Of a stretch of DNA of 64,000 nt, positions 1 to 8,803 are shown one piece after another. The DNA is from Pseudomonas fulva 12-X. Its GTDB lineage: Bacteria; Pseudomonadota; Gammaproteobacteria; Pseudomonadales; Pseudomonadaceae. The position numbers were made by a program, and so were the translations under genes. The first letter of the stretch is position 1; each line of letters opens with the position of its first letter. The notes below the pieces were generated by a model. It had not been told where the DNA came from. It saw nothing but the letters and a program-made list of their open reading frames with translations, and ran no database searches. The stretch lies in the NCBI RefSeq assembly GCF_000213805.1, contig NC_015556.1, forward strand, positions 1,426,001 to 1,490,000, read 5' to 3'.

Positions 1-1
1 G

Positions 2-163
2 CGCTGCCGTGAACTGGCCCTGTCGGGTGTCGGCCTGGCCGATGCGGCACTCATTGCCGGGTTCTTCGACCAGAGCCACATGACCCGGCATTTCGTGGCC
101 AGTTTTGGTCTGTCCCCGGCCCGCTGGCTGGCCATGCAGAAGTTGCAGGATCGTACAAGATAG
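2..163 (+). CDS. AraC-family transcriptional regulator, C-terminal end only
   Basis: The window opens inside this gene; 53 codons remain before TAG at 161-163. The residues read as the second helix-turn-helix of an AraC/XylS DNA-binding domain: an 'IAGFFDQSHMTRHF' segment followed by 'GLSPARW', the usual signature end of the family. The sensing domain and start lie outside the window, so the ligand cannot be inferred. A cupin gene follows 49 bases downstream on the same strand and may be its target. Confidence 0.85.
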   Translation, partial: RCRELALSGVGLADAALIAGFFDQSHMTRHFVASFGLSPARWLAMQKLQDRTR

Positions 164-212
164 CGCCTGGGGTGCCTCGCTAGAGTGGTGAAAACCAACC
201 GAGGAACGCTCC

Positions 213-596
213 ATGAACCCGCCAGTTTCGTCTGCCAAGCAATCCATCAACCTGATCCGCAAGCTTGACCTGATCGCCGAACAATGGTCTCCGCGGGTGG
301 TCGCGGAAATGAACGACTACCAGTTCAAGGTGGTGCGCCTGCAGGGTGATTTCATCTGGCATGCCCATGCCGAAACCGATGAAGCCTTTCTGGTGCTCGA
401 CGGCCAGCTGCGTCTGGATTTTCGTGACGGTTCGGTAACCTTGGGCAGCGGCGAGCTGTACGTGGTGCCCAGGGGCGTGGAGCACAAACCCTATGCCGAG
501 GATGAGGTGAAGTTGCTGCTGATCGAGCCGCGCGGCGTGCTGAACACCGGGGCGGAGGGCGGGGAGCGTACGGCGATCAACGATCTGTGGATCTGA
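213..596 (+). CDS. Small cupin-domain protein
   Basis: A 127-residue single-domain cupin. The metal-binding first motif is visible as 'HAHAETDE' (about residues 50-57) and the second as 'GELYVVPRGVEHKP' (about 90-103), so a small beta-barrel with a bound divalent metal is expected. The ATG follows an 'AGGAACG' ribosome site. It lies 49 bases after the AraC gene and converges on the binding-protein gene on the other strand. The substrate is not recognisable; such proteins are often mannose-6-phosphate-isomerase-like or regulatory sugar and amine binders. Confidence 0.85.
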   Translation: MNPPVSSAKQSINLIRKLDLIAEQWSPRVVAEMNDYQFKVVRLQGDFIWHAHAETDEAFLVLDGQLRLDFRDGSVTLGSGELYVVPRGVEHKPYAEDEVKLLLIEPRGVLNTGAEGGERTAINDLWI

Positions 597-601
597 CGGT
601 C

Positions 602-629
602 GGGTTGGCGCTCCTGCGAGCGTCAACCC
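602..629. terminator. Hairpin between convergent genes
   Basis: A 12-bp stem (GGGTTGGCGCTC, loop CTGC, GAGCGTCAACCC; one mismatch) lies between the cupin gene (+) and the binding-protein gene (-). The stem is strong but the T tract is poor on both strands, so it is a probable rather than certain bidirectional terminator. Confidence 0.55.
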
Positions 630-641
630 TTGGCAACCGTT

Positions 642-1718
642 TCAGGTGCCGCTTTTCACCTTGGTCCAGATCCTTGTGCGGATGCGGTCGATGTTCAGCG
701 GCATGGCTTCCAGGGCGTAGAGCTTTTCCATCACGTCAGCGGGCGGGTAGACGGTGGGGTCGGCCTTGAGCGCCGGGTCGACCAGCGCGTCGGCCTGGCT
801 GTTGCCGTTGGCGTAGTGCACGTAATCGCTGATGCCGGCGATCACCTTTGGCTCGAGCAGGTAGTTCATGAAGGCGTAGGCGGCCTTTTCATTGGGCGCG
901 TCCTTGGGCATGGCGACCATGTCGAACCACATCGGCGCGCCTTCCTTGGGGATCACGTAGGCGATGTCGACGCCATTGCCGGCCTCCTTGGCGCGAGCGC
1001 TGGCCTGCATGATGTCGCCGGAGAAGCCCACCGCCATGCACACGTCGCCGTTGGCCAGCTCACCCACGTACTTGGAGGAGTGGAAGTAGGCGACGTTCTT
1101 GCGCATCTCCATCAGCAGCGCTTCGGCCTTCTTGTAATCCTCGGGCTTCTGACTGTGGTGCGGCAGGCCCAGGTAGTGCAGGGCGATGGGCAGCATTTCC
1201 GGGCCGTTGTCGAGAATCGCCACGCCGCATTTGCTCAGCTTGGCCATCAGCTCGGGCTTGAAGATCAGGTCCCAGGAGTCCAGCGGCACGTCGTCGCCGA
1301 GCACGGCCTTGACCTTCTCGACGTTGTAGCCGATGCCGGTGCTCCCCCACAGGTACGGGAAACCATGCTTGTTGCCTGGGTCGTTGCCTTCCAGGGCCTT
1401 GAGCAGCGTCGGATTGAGGTTCTTCCAATTGGGCAGCTGGCTCTTGTCCAGCTCCTTGAGCGCGCCGCCCTGGATCTGCCGTGCCATGAAGTGGTTGGAG
1501 GGAAACACCACATCATAGCCAGAGCGCCCGGCCATCAGCTTGGCGTCGAGGGTTTCGTTGCTGTCGTAGACGTCGTAGTGGGGCGTCACGCCGCTGGCCT
1601 GCTGAAAGTTCTTCAGCGTGTCGGGGGCGATGTAGTCGGTCCAGTTGTAGATGCGCACGTCCTGCGCCGCCTGGCTGACCGAGGCGACGAGCATCAGCGG
1701 GATAAGCGTTTTCAGCAT
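642..1718 (-). CDS. Putrescine/spermidine-type ABC transporter periplasmic binding protein
   Basis: A 358-residue PotF/PotD/SpuD-type solute-binding protein for polyamine uptake. An N-terminal signal peptide ends near 'SVSQAAQ'; mature protein begins 'DVRIYNWTDYI', the typical family opening, and the polyamine pocket segments 'YDVVFPSNHFM' and 'GFSGDIMQA' are present. The ATG at 1718 is preceded by GAGG at a good distance; an in-frame TTG four codons upstream lacks one. No permease or ATPase genes are nearby, so it must work with components coded elsewhere or be an orphan receptor. It lies downstream of an amine-oxidoreductase and cupin on the same strand, separated by a repeat element. Confidence 0.9.
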   Translation of the reverse strand: MLKTLIPLMLVASVSQAAQDVRIYNWTDYIAPDTLKNFQQASGVTPHYDVYDSNETLDAKLMAGRSGYDVVFPSNHFMARQIQGGALKELDKSQLPNWKNLNPTLLKALEGNDPGNKHGFPYLWGSTGIGYNVEKVKAVLGDDVPLDSWDLIFKPELMAKLSKCGVAILDNGPEMLPIALHYLGLPHHSQKPEDYKKAEALLMEMRKNVAYFHSSKYVGELANGDVCMAVGFSGDIMQASARAKEAGNGVDIAYVIPKEGAPMWFDMVAMPKDAPNEKAAYAFMNYLLEPKVIAGISDYVHYANGNSQADALVDPALKADPTVYPPADVMEKLYALEAMPLNIDRIRTRIWTKVKSGT

Positions 1719-1764
1719 GGGAAACCTCAACCGTTGTTATCGATGTTGTGGAGGCAGCGGTCAG

Positions 1765-1902
1765 GACCTGTTCAAAGCCTGCTGCGCGTTGGCACTGCTG
1801 CGTTAAAAACAGACTCAGAATGCTCATTTACAGCACGTAAACTGCGCTTCTTCGCCTGTTTTTGCCTTGCATTGCTCTAGCTCGCGAGACTTTGAATAGA
1901 TC
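1765..1902. repeat. Dispersed intergenic repeat, copy A
   Basis: This stretch fills the gap between the binding-protein start and the cupin stop. It shares long matching blocks with 33910-34056: CTGCTGCGTT, then GACTCA, AATGCTCAT, TTCGCC and CTCTAGCTCGC in the same order and spacing. The ends form an imperfect inverted repeat (about GACCTGTTCAAAG / CTTTGAATAGATC) and AAAACAG...CTGTTTT pairs internally, so the transcript can fold. It holds no open frame. It may act as an attenuator between the two genes. Confidence 0.75.
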
Positions 1903-1903
1903 C

Positions 1904-2245
1904 TCAGAAAATCAGTACATAGGTCTTGCGCAGCGTTTCTTGTATGTCCCACACGCCTGTGGTGTTGGCCGGCAACATCAGCGCGTCGCCCGCTTTGATT
2001 TCGATGGGCTCGCCCACGTCGGGAATGAAGGTGCAGCGCCCGGCGATGAAGTGGCAGAACTCCTGCTGCACGATCTGTCGGCGCCAGCGGCCGGGGGTGC
2101 ATTCCCAGATGCCGGTTTCCACACCATCGTCGCGCTCCACGCAGGTCACCGAGGTGATGGCGGCGGGTTCGCTGAGCGGCACGGCGACCGGGTTGTGTTC
2201 GTCGAGGGTGACGCTGGCGGTGTCACGGAAGTGGGTGATGTTCAT
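1904..2245 (-). CDS. Cupin-domain protein (DUF861-like)
   Basis: A 113-residue cupin. 'GIWECTPGRWRR' followed by 'EFCHFIAGRCTFIPDVGEP' and 'GDALMLPANTTGVWDI' matches the ethanolamine-utilisation/ureidoglycolate-type (DUF861) cupin fold. The start 'MNITHFRD' is preferred over an upstream in-frame codon because it leaves a 29-base gap from the oxidoreductase gene and gives the usual family length. It is transcribed with the FAD oxidoreductase; such pairs are common in amine and polyamine catabolic clusters of Pseudomonas. Substrate unknown. Confidence 0.85.
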   Translation of the reverse strand: MNITHFRDTASVTLDEHNPVAVPLSEPAAITSVTCVERDDGVETGIWECTPGRWRRQIVQQEFCHFIAGRCTFIPDVGEPIEIKAGDALMLPANTTGVWDIQETLRKTYVLIF

Positions 2246-2274
2246 GCGGGCAACCTTGGATTTGGGAGGGGTGT

Positions 2275-3681
2275 TCACTTCATGAAACCTTCCATCAGGC
2301 TGGCGATGCGCTGCGCCATGTAGCGCTGCCAGGGCCGGCTGGACGGGTCGGCCAGCAGCCGGTCTTCGCGCACGAAGCTGCGGATGATCGCGTTGTAACC
2401 CAGCCAGCGGCACGGTTCCGGCTCCCAGCGCGGCAGGTCCTGCACACGGGTGTCGTGGCGTACCCAGGGCTGGCGGGTGAGCGCGGTGCTGTGGCCGAGA
2501 ATCAGGTCGGCCAGGGTGCGCCCGCCGAGGTTGCTGGCGCCCACGCCTTCGCCGCCATAACCGCCGGACAGGGCGATGCCGGCGCTGCGATCGCAGAGCA
2601 TGTGCGGGTGGAAGCGCCGCGCCATGCCCAGGTTGCCGCCCCAGGCGTGGGTGATGCGCACGTTGCGAAGCTGCGGGAACAGTTCGCTGAACAGGTAGCG
2701 GCGCAGGCCGCGTTCCTCGTCGTTGAGGTTGAAGTCGCTGCGCAGGCGGCTGCCGAAGCGATAGCCACCGCGGGCGCCGAAGATCAGTCGGTCGTCGCGG
2801 CTGCGCTGGCCATAGGTAACCTGGCGGCTGGCTTCGCTGAACGCCTGGCCGCGCTCCAGGCCGATTTCCGCCCAGGTCGAGGCCGGGAGCGGTTCGGTGG
2901 CGACGATCAGGCTCTGCACCGGAATCTGGTGGCGGCCCAGCGGCGGCAGCTTGGGTGAGTAGCCTTCGACGGCCGGCACCACCCAGTCGGCGCGCACCTC
3001 ACCAGCCTCGCAGCGCACGCTGCCGGCCTGCCAGCTCAGGGCTGGGGTGCCTTCATAGATGCTCACGCCCATGGCCTCGACGCAACGCGCCAGACCACGG
3101 ACCAGGCGGGCCGGCTGGATGGTCGCGCAATGGGGTGTGTGGATGGCCCCGTAGGCACCGGGAATGCGCAGTTGCTGGGCCAGCTCCTCGGCGGGCAGCC
3201 AGCGGTAATCGTCCTCGTTCAGCCCCTCATCGCGGTAGCCGCGCAGGTATTCGCGCAGGCGCAGCTCCTGCTCCGGGTAGCGGGCCGCGCAGTACAGCAC
3301 GCCGCCCTTGCGGTAGTCGCAGTCGATGCCTTCGCGCTCCACCACCTGGCCGACCTCGTCGGGAATGCCGTGCAGCAGGTCGTAGGATTCCCGTCGTGCC
3401 TGCGGGCTGAGGCTGGCGAGCAGGCGATCCTCACCAAGCAGGTTGCCCATCAGCCAGCCGCCGTTGCGACCGGAAGCGCCGAAGCCGGCGATCTTCGCCT
3501 CGAGGATGGCGATGCGCAGATTGGGCGCCTGGCGCTTGAGGTAATAGGCCGTCCACAGGCCGGTGTAACCCGCGCCGATGATGGCCACGTCGACCTGCAG
3601 ATCGCCAGACAGCGACGGGCGCGGCGTCAGCGGCTCATCGAGTTGATCCATCCACAGGCTGATGTTGCGCCAGTCGTTCAT
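2275..3681 (-). CDS. FAD-dependent amine oxidoreductase (gamma-glutamylputrescine oxidase-like)
   Basis: A 468-residue DAO-family flavoprotein. The dinucleotide-binding motif 'AIIGAGYTGLWTAYYL' lies at about residues 32-47, followed by 'GFGASGRNGGW' (isoalloxazine contact), and the C-terminal 'GYGGEGVGASNLGG' completes FAD binding. The pattern matches PuuB-type gamma-glutamyl-polyamine oxidases. ATG at 3681 ('MNDWRN') is chosen; an alternative start five codons upstream exists. It heads a probable operon with the DUF861 cupin and perhaps the polyamine-type binding protein, suggesting use of an amine as carbon or nitrogen source. Confidence 0.88.
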   Translation of the reverse strand: MNDWRNISLWMDQLDEPLTPRPSLSGDLQVDVAIIGAGYTGLWTAYYLKRQAPNLRIAILEAKIAGFGASGRNGGWLMGNLLGEDRLLASLSPQARRESYDLLHGIPDEVGQVVEREGIDCDYRKGGVLYCAARYPEQELRLREYLRGYRDEGLNEDDYRWLPAEELAQQLRIPGAYGAIHTPHCATIQPARLVRGLARCVEAMGVSIYEGTPALSWQAGSVRCEAGEVRADWVVPAVEGYSPKLPPLGRHQIPVQSLIVATEPLPASTWAEIGLERGQAFSEASRQVTYGQRSRDDRLIFGARGGYRFGSRLRSDFNLNDEERGLRRYLFSELFPQLRNVRITHAWGGNLGMARRFHPHMLCDRSAGIALSGGYGGEGVGASNLGGRTLADLILGHSTALTRQPWVRHDTRVQDLPRWEPEPCRWLGYNAIIRSFVREDRLLADPSSRPWQRYMAQRIASLMEGFMK

Positions 3682-3726
3682 GCACCGCTTCCACACAAGA
3701 TGTATGGGGCAAGACTAGAGAGCGAC

Positions 3727-4587
3727 TCAGGCGTTGTCTTGCGCGCGTGCCCGCGCGTAAAGGTCTTTCAGGTAGGCCTTGGGCGTCATTCCGGTATGCC
3801 GGCGGAAGGTGCTGTAGAAGGCGGTCAGGGAGTTGAAGCCGGCCTCGAAGGCCAGTTCGTCCATGGGCCGCAGGTCGTTGCCGGCCTGCAGGCGTTCGAG
3901 CAGGTGCTGCAGGCGCGCCTGGTTGACGTAGCGGTAGAAGCTCTGGCCGAGCACCTGGTTGAGCAGGTAGGAAATCTGGTTGCGGCTGTAGCCGGTGGCG
4001 CTGGCCACCTGCTGCAGGCTCAGGGCCGGGTCGAGAAAGGGCTGGCGCTGCTGGAAGTAATCCTGCAGGTCCTGAGCCATGAAGCCCAGCTGGCGGGTCG
4101 ACAGGCCCAGCTTGCTGATCGCTGCGCTGCTCTGGATCGGCGCCCGCGCATCGGGGCCTTCGTGTACCAGCGAAGCGTATTCGTTGACCCGCCAGATCAG
4201 CCCATCGCGCACGGTGATGGCCTCGGCGGTACGAAACGACACCAGCCCCTCGCCGCCATGCAGCGTGGTGCGGTACTGGATGAACGCGGTATGGCCGTCG
4301 ATGCGGATGCGGTCGGTGTGTTCCAGCGCTTCGTCCGGGTGGCGCGGCATGGTGCTGAGTACGTAGTCGCGCAGCTCGGCCAGGCCCATGGCCCGGTTGA
4401 GGAAGAAGTCGTGGTACTCGACTTCGGGGTGATAGAGCGCCATCACCGCGTCGAGGTCGCGGTATTTCCAGCTGTAGTGATAGCGCAGCACGGTTTCGCG
4501 GGTGCGCTCGGTCTGGGCGGGGTCGTCGGGAAGCTCAGGCATGCCGGTCGTGTCCACAGGGCTGCAGTCAGCTTGCCCGAACTGCAC
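3727..4587 (-). CDS. AraC-type regulator with N-terminal NTF2/SnoaL-like domain
   Basis: A 286-residue two-domain protein. Residues about 25-145 ('YHYSWKYRDLDAVMALYHPEVEYHDFF') look like an NTF2/SnoaL fold, usually an enzyme or small-ligand pocket; residues about 175-280 are an AraC/XylS DNA-binding domain ending 'FRRHTGMTPKAYLKDL'. The GTG at 4587 is favoured because GAGGTGA precedes it; an ATG 15 codons later is possible. It lies just upstream of the oxidoreductase gene on the same strand and divergent from metE. It probably senses an amine or its catabolite for the flanking cluster; control of metE is less likely. Confidence 0.85.
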   Translation of the reverse strand: MQFGQADCSPVDTTGMPELPDDPAQTERTRETVLRYHYSWKYRDLDAVMALYHPEVEYHDFFLNRAMGLAELRDYVLSTMPRHPDEALEHTDRIRIDGHTAFIQYRTTLHGGEGLVSFRTAEAITVRDGLIWRVNEYASLVHEGPDARAPIQSSAAISKLGLSTRQLGFMAQDLQDYFQQRQPFLDPALSLQQVASATGYSRNQISYLLNQVLGQSFYRYVNQARLQHLLERLQAGNDLRPMDELAFEAGFNSLTAFYSTFRRHTGMTPKAYLKDLYARARAQDNA

Positions 4588-4630
4588 CGTTCACCTCAAG
4601 CCGCTGAGCGAGGCGCATGAGCCGTATCGA

Positions 4631-4681
4631 TGAAACATGAGAGAAACTTGTTTTTAACGTTAGTACGTTGAGTTTGTTTCA
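4631..4681. promoter_or_regulatory. Nested inverted repeats between AraC-type gene and metE
   Basis: The divergent intergenic region contains an outer TGAAACA...TGTTTCA pair (4631-4637 and 4675-4681) around an inner perfect palindrome AACGT-TAGT-ACGTT (4656-4669). This is a good operator candidate for a dimeric regulator, but which gene it serves cannot be decided from sequence. No clear MetR box (TGAA-N5-TTCA) is seen. Confidence 0.4.
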
Positions 4682-4735
4682 CCTGGGCCGAGTCTCGACA
4701 ATGCACGCCATCATTTATGCATTGGAGAGATCGCC

Positions 4736-7033
4736 ATGGCCCTGGCCCACAGCCTCGGATTCCCCCGAATCGGACGTGACCGTGAACTGAAGAAAGCCCA
4801 GGAGGCGTTCTGGAAAGGTGAACTGGACGAAGCCGGCCTTCGCGCCGTGGGCCGCGAGCTGCGTGCTCGCCACTGGCAGGTGCAGAAGGATGCCGGCATC
4901 GAGCTGCTGCCGGTCGGCGATTTTGCCTGGTATGACGGGGTGCTGGCGCACTCGCTGACCTTCGGCGTGATTCCCGAGCGCTTCCGGCCGGCGGGCGGCA
5001 AACCGACCCTGCAGACGCTGTTCGCCATGGCCCGTGGTGTGAGCAGCGATGCCTGCTGCGGCGGCGCCCATGCGCAGGAGATGACCAAGTGGTTCGATAC
5101 CAACTACCACTACCTGGTGCCCGAATTCACCGCCGACCAGCAGTTCGCTCTCAGCTGGGAGCAGTTGTTCGAGGAAGTGGCCGAAGCCCATGCCCTGGGC
5201 CACAACGTCAAACCGGTGGTGATCGGCCCACTGACCTACCTGTGGCTGGGCAAGCTCAAGGGCGATGCCCAGGGCTTCGACAAACTGGAGCTGCTCGAAC
5301 GCCTGCTGCCACTTTACGGGCAGATCTTCCAGCGCCTGGCCGAGCAGGGCGTGGAGTGGGTGCAGATCGACGAGCCGATTTTGGTGCTCGATTTGCCCCA
5401 GGACTGGAAGAACGCTTTCGAGCGCGCTTACAACCTCCTGCAGCGCGAACCGCTGAAAAAGCTGATCGCCACCTACTTCGGTGGCCTGGAGGACAACCTC
5501 GGCCTGGCCGCCAACCTGCCGGTGGACGGCCTGCACATCGACCTGGTGCGCGCGCCGGAGCAGTACCCGACCATTCTCGACCGCCTGCCGGCCTACAAGG
5601 TGCTGTCCCTTGGCGTGGTCAATGGCCGCAACGTATGGCGCTGCGATCTGGAGAAGGCCCTGGCGGTGATCGGCCATGCCCACAGCCGGCTCGGTGAACG
5701 CCTGTGGATTGCGCCGTCCTGCTCGCTGCTGCACAGCCCGGTTGACCTGGCCCTTGAAGAAGGGCTGGATGCCGAGCTGAAAAGTTGGCTGGCCTTCGCC
5801 ACCCAGAAGTGCGCCGAAGTGGCGGTGCTGGCGCGGGCCGTCAATCAGCCCGATGCTCCCGAGGTACACAAGGCGCTGGCCGAAAGCCGCGCCGTGCAGG
5901 CCAGCCGGGCGGCGTCGCCACGCATTCACAAACCCCAGGTGCAGGCGCGTCTCGCCGCGGTGAAAGCGGGCGACAGCCAGCGCCGTTCGCCTTTCGCCCA
6001 GCGTATCGCCAAGCAGCGCATTGGCCTGGCCCTGCCGCCATTCCCCACCACCACCATCGGCTCCTTTCCGCAGACCTCGGCGATCCGCCTGGCCCGCCAG
6101 GCCTTCAAGCAGGGCAAGCTGTCGCTGGGCGATTACACCGATGCGATGCACAGCGAGATTCGCCACGCGGTGGAGATTCAGGAACGCCTGGGCCTGGACG
6201 TACTGGTGCACGGCGAGGCCGAGCGCAACGACATGGTCGAGTACTTCGCCGAGCAGCTCGACGGCTACCTGTTCACCCGCTTCGGCTGGGTGCAGAGCTA
6301 CGGTTCGCGCTGCGTCAAACCGGCGATCATCTACGGCGACCTGAGCCGCCCGAAAGCCATGACCGTGGAGTGGATCCGCTACGCCCAGAGCCTCACCGGC
6401 AAGGTGATGAAGGGCATGCTGACCGGCCCGGTGACCATGCTGATGTGGTCGTTCCCCCGCGAGGACGTCAGCCGCCAAGTGCAGGCTCGCCAACTGGCCC
6501 TGGCATTGCGCGACGAGGTGGTGGACCTGGAAGCGGCCGGTATCAAGGTCATCCAGATCGACGAGGCGGCGTTCCGCGAAGGCCTGCCGCTGCGCCAGGC
6601 GGGCTGGCAGGCGTATCTGGACTGGGCCACCGAGGCGTTTCGCCTGTGCGCCAGCGGTGTGCGCGACGAAACCCAGATCCACACCCACATGTGCTACAGC
6701 GAGTTCAATGACGTGATCGAGTCCATCGCCGCCATGGATGCCGACGTGATCACCATCGAGACTTCGCGCTCGGACATGGAGCTGCTGGACGCCTTCGAGG
6801 CCTTCGAATACCCCAACGAAATCGGCCCGGGCGTCTACGACATCCACTCGCCGCGGGTGCCGGACACCGCCGAGATGGTCAAGCTGATGCGCAAGGCGGT
6901 GCGGCGCATCCCCGCCGAACGCCTGTGGGTCAACCCGGATTGCGGCCTGAAAACCCGCGGTTGGGCGGAGACCGAGGCGGCGTTGATCAACATGGTCGCG
7001 GCGGCGCGGCAGTTACGCAGAGAGCTGGCTTGA
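4736..7033 (+). CDS. metE: Cobalamin-independent methionine synthase
   Basis: A 765-residue MetE, full family length. It transfers a methyl group from 5-methyltetrahydropteroyltri-glutamate to homocysteine in the cytosol. The N-terminal domain opens '[15 protein letters not shown]'; the C-terminal catalytic barrel has '[10 protein letters not shown]', '[13 protein letters not shown]', the zinc ligand region 'THMCYSEF' and '[11 protein letters not shown]' carrying the second zinc cysteine. ATG at 4736 follows GGAGAG. It is monocistronic, followed by a repeat hairpin. The usual divergent metR is absent here; an AraC-type gene takes that place. Confidence 0.98.
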   Translation: MALAHSLGFPRIGRDRELKKAQEAFWKGELDEAGLRAVGRELRARHWQVQKDAGIELLPVGDFAWYDGVLAHSLTFGVIPERFRPAGGKPTLQTLFAMARGVSSDACCGGAHAQEMTKWFDTNYHYLVPEFTADQQFALSWEQLFEEVAEAHALGHNVKPVVIGPLTYLWLGKLKGDAQGFDKLELLERLLPLYGQIFQRLAEQGVEWVQIDEPILVLDLPQDWKNAFERAYNLLQREPLKKLIATYFGGLEDNLGLAANLPVDGLHIDLVRAPEQYPTILDRLPAYKVLSLGVVNGRNVWRCDLEKALAVIGHAHSRLGERLWIAPSCSLLHSPVDLALEEGLDAELKSWLAFATQKCAEVAVLARAVNQPDAPEVHKALAESRAVQASRAASPRIHKPQVQARLAAVKAGDSQRRSPFAQRIAKQRIGLALPPFPTTTIGSFPQTSAIRLARQAFKQGKLSLGDYTDAMHSEIRHAVEIQERLGLDVLVHGEAERNDMVEYFAEQLDGYLFTRFGWVQSYGSRCVKPAIIYGDLSRPKAMTVEWIRYAQSLTGKVMKGMLTGPVTMLMWSFPREDVSRQVQARQLALALRDEVVDLEAAGIKVIQIDEAAFREGLPLRQAGWQAYLDWATEAFRLCASGVRDETQIHTHMCYSEFNDVIESIAAMDADVITIETSRSDMELLDAFEAFEYPNEIGPGVYDIHSPRVPDTAEMVKLMRKAVRRIPAERLWVNPDCGLKTRGWAETEAALINMVAAARQLRRELA

Positions 7034-7040
7034 GGTGTTT

Positions 7041-7113
7041 GTAGCCCGGCGTTGAGCGCCGCGATACCCGGGAGCGATTGCCCTGGGTATCGCTTCGCTC
7101 AACCGCAGGCTAC
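7041..7113. repeat. REP-like inverted repeat after metE
   Basis: A 73-bp imperfect palindrome starting GTAGCCCGGCGTTGAGCG and ending CGCTCAACCGCAGGCTAC, with GATACCCGGG / CCCTGGGTATC inside. It starts seven bases after the metE stop and could end transcription. A half copy of the same sequence (GTAGGCCGGTGTTGAGCG then GCGATACCCGGGG) is found at 13826-13860. Confidence 0.8.
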
Positions 7114-7180
7114 GGAGTTGCGGTGTTATCAAGGAGTGTGGCGTCGCGCGCATGGCGCGCTCCCACAAATGCGGCAGGCG

Positions 7181-7729
7181 TCAGCCCGCCAGATACTGCT
7201 CGGTCGACACCACCGTCGCATAGGCGAATGCCAGGGCAGCCATATAAGCGGCCTGCACCTGGGCGGCCGGCACCTGCTTGCCCTCGAACTCCTGATCACG
7301 GGTTGCGCAGGCATCGTGAATCACCGTGGTGGCGTAACCGAAATCGGCGCTGGCGCGGGCTGCGGCGTCGATGCACATATGGCTCATGGCGCCGACTAGG
7401 GTGATTTGCTCCACGCCGGCCTTGTCGAGCAGCGCCTTGAGGTCGGTGCCGAGAAAGGCATTGACCTTGTGCTTGAGCACCACCGCTTCGCCGGCCAGCG
7501 GCTGCACTTCGCTGTGAATCTGCGCGCCGCTGGAGCCGGGGGCGAAGAAGGGCGCGTCCATGCTCTCGAATTCGTGGCGCACATGCACCACCGTGTCGCC
7601 GGTGGCGCGGGCAGCGGCCAGTACGCGGGCGGCGTTGGCGGTGGCGGCGTCCATGCCGTGCAGGGACCACTTGCCGCCGGCGAAGTAGTCGTTCTGGATG
7701 TCGATGAGGATCAGGGCGCGCTTGCTCAT
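7181..7729 (-). CDS. Isochorismatase-family cysteine hydrolase
   Basis: A 182-residue cysteine hydrolase of the isochorismatase/nicotinamidase fold. The catalytic triad is recognisable: Asp10 in 'LILIDIQNDYF', Lys88 in 'KHKVNAFLGTDL' and Cys119 in 'GAMSHMCIDAAAR'. Residues 'VHVRHEF' and 'THMC-like SHMC' match the general hydrolase group rather than true isochorismatase. It is divergent from a GlxA-type regulator 93 bases away, a common arrangement in which the regulator controls the hydrolase. The substrate is unknown. Confidence 0.9.
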   Translation of the reverse strand: MSKRALILIDIQNDYFAGGKWSLHGMDAATANAARVLAAARATGDTVVHVRHEFESMDAPFFAPGSSGAQIHSEVQPLAGEAVVLKHKVNAFLGTDLKALLDKAGVEQITLVGAMSHMCIDAAARASADFGYATTVIHDACATRDQEFEGKQVPAAQVQAAYMAALAFAYATVVSTEQYLAG

Positions 7730-7822
7730 GGTGTTCTCCGTGGGATATATGGCCTACACCTTAGCCCCGGCGCGCCGCTGCGGGCACGGGCAGGGCCGAC
7801 AATCTACGGGGAAAAACTGACA

Positions 7823-8794
7823 ATGACGCGCGACCTGGAGATCGGCCTGCTGCTGTACCCCGGTGTTCAACTGGCGGCGGTGCATGGCCTGGGCGACCTG
7901 TTCGCGGTGGCCAACCGCATGGCCGGCAGCCAGGGGCGCGAAGGCCTGGCCACGCTGCGCATCAGCCATTGGCAAGTCGCTGAGCAAGGTACGCTGCATC
8001 GCGTGTACGACAGCATGCCCGGTGAGCAGAGCAGCCTGCGGGTGATCATCGTGCCGCCTTGTCTGCAGCCGGCGCCGGGGCGCTTGCTGGGCGAGCCCTA
8101 TCTGAGCTGGTTGCGTGAGCAGCATGGGGCCGGCGTGACCCTGACCTCGGTATGTGCCGGCGCCTTTGCGCTGGCCGAGGCCGGGCTGCTCGACGGCCGA
8201 TCGGTGACCACTCACTGGGCGCTGGGCAGCGAGCTGGCCCAGCAGTATCCGCAGGTTCGCGTGCTGCCCGAGCGCATGCTGGTGGAGGACGGTGACCTGA
8301 TCACCGCCGGCGGCCTGATGGCCTGGACGGACCTCGGCCTGGCGCTGGTCAACCGGCTGCTCGGCGCCACCATCGCGGCGGAAACCGCGCGCTTTCTGGT
8401 GGTCGACCTGAACCGCACCTCGCAGCTGCACTTCAGTCACTTCGTGCCGGTTTTCGACCATGGCGATGCGCCGATCCTGGCTGTGCAGCACTGGTTGCAG
8501 GCGCAGGCCACGGTGGAGGCGAGCCTGGGCGAGATGGCCGAGCGGGCGTGTCTGGGCGAGCGCACCTTTCTGCGTCGCTTCCGGGCGGCCACGGGCCTTA
8601 ACCCGACCCAGTACTGTCAGCAATTGCGGGTGGCCAGGGCGCGGGATCTGCTGGAATTCACCCGGCAGAGTATCGATCAGGTGGCGTGGCAGGTGGGCTA
8701 TCGTGACAGCGGCGCCTTCCGCGGTGTGTTCACTCGCCTGGTCGGCCTGTCGCCGGGTGACTATCGCAAGCGCTTTGCGGCCTCGGCTCACTAG
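7823..8794 (+). CDS. GlxA-type transcriptional regulator (DJ-1/PfpI plus AraC HTH)
   Basis: A 323-residue regulator. Residues about 5-175 form a DJ-1/PfpI domain with the nucleophile-elbow cysteine in 'LTSVCAGAFALAEAGLL' and 'VTTHW' after it; residues about 215-320 are an AraC DNA-binding domain ('FLRRFRAATGLNPTQYCQQL', then 'QVGYRDSGAFRGVFTRLVGL'). ATG at 7823 gives the family N-terminus 'MTRDLEIGLLLYPGVQL'; a longer in-frame extension upstream has no family likeness. It is divergent from the isochorismatase-family gene, its probable target, and converges on the DUF1028 gene with a nine-base gap. Confidence 0.92.
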   Translation: MTRDLEIGLLLYPGVQLAAVHGLGDLFAVANRMAGSQGREGLATLRISHWQVAEQGTLHRVYDSMPGEQSSLRVIIVPPCLQPAPGRLLGEPYLSWLREQHGAGVTLTSVCAGAFALAEAGLLDGRSVTTHWALGSELAQQYPQVRVLPERMLVEDGDLITAGGLMAWTDLGLALVNRLLGATIAAETARFLVVDLNRTSQLHFSHFVPVFDHGDAPILAVQHWLQAQATVEASLGEMAERACLGERTFLRRFRAATGLNPTQYCQQLRVARARDLLEFTRQSIDQVAWQVGYRDSGAFRGVFTRLVGLSPGDYRKRFAASAH

Positions 8795-8803
8795 CGCCAG
8801 AGC

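Noticed and set aside
587..769. 60-codon frame after the first cupin
   Set aside because: Overlaps the terminator hairpin and the antisense strand of the binding-protein gene; no ribosome site.
4588..4735. Cobalamin or SAM riboswitch before metE
   Set aside because: The 148-base region has neither a B12 box nor a SAM-type core; only DNA-type palindromes are seen.
4715..6847. 710-codon frame opposite metE
   Set aside because: High-GC codon use in metE leaves the antisense frame open; the translation is Ala/Gly/His/Gln-rich without family features.
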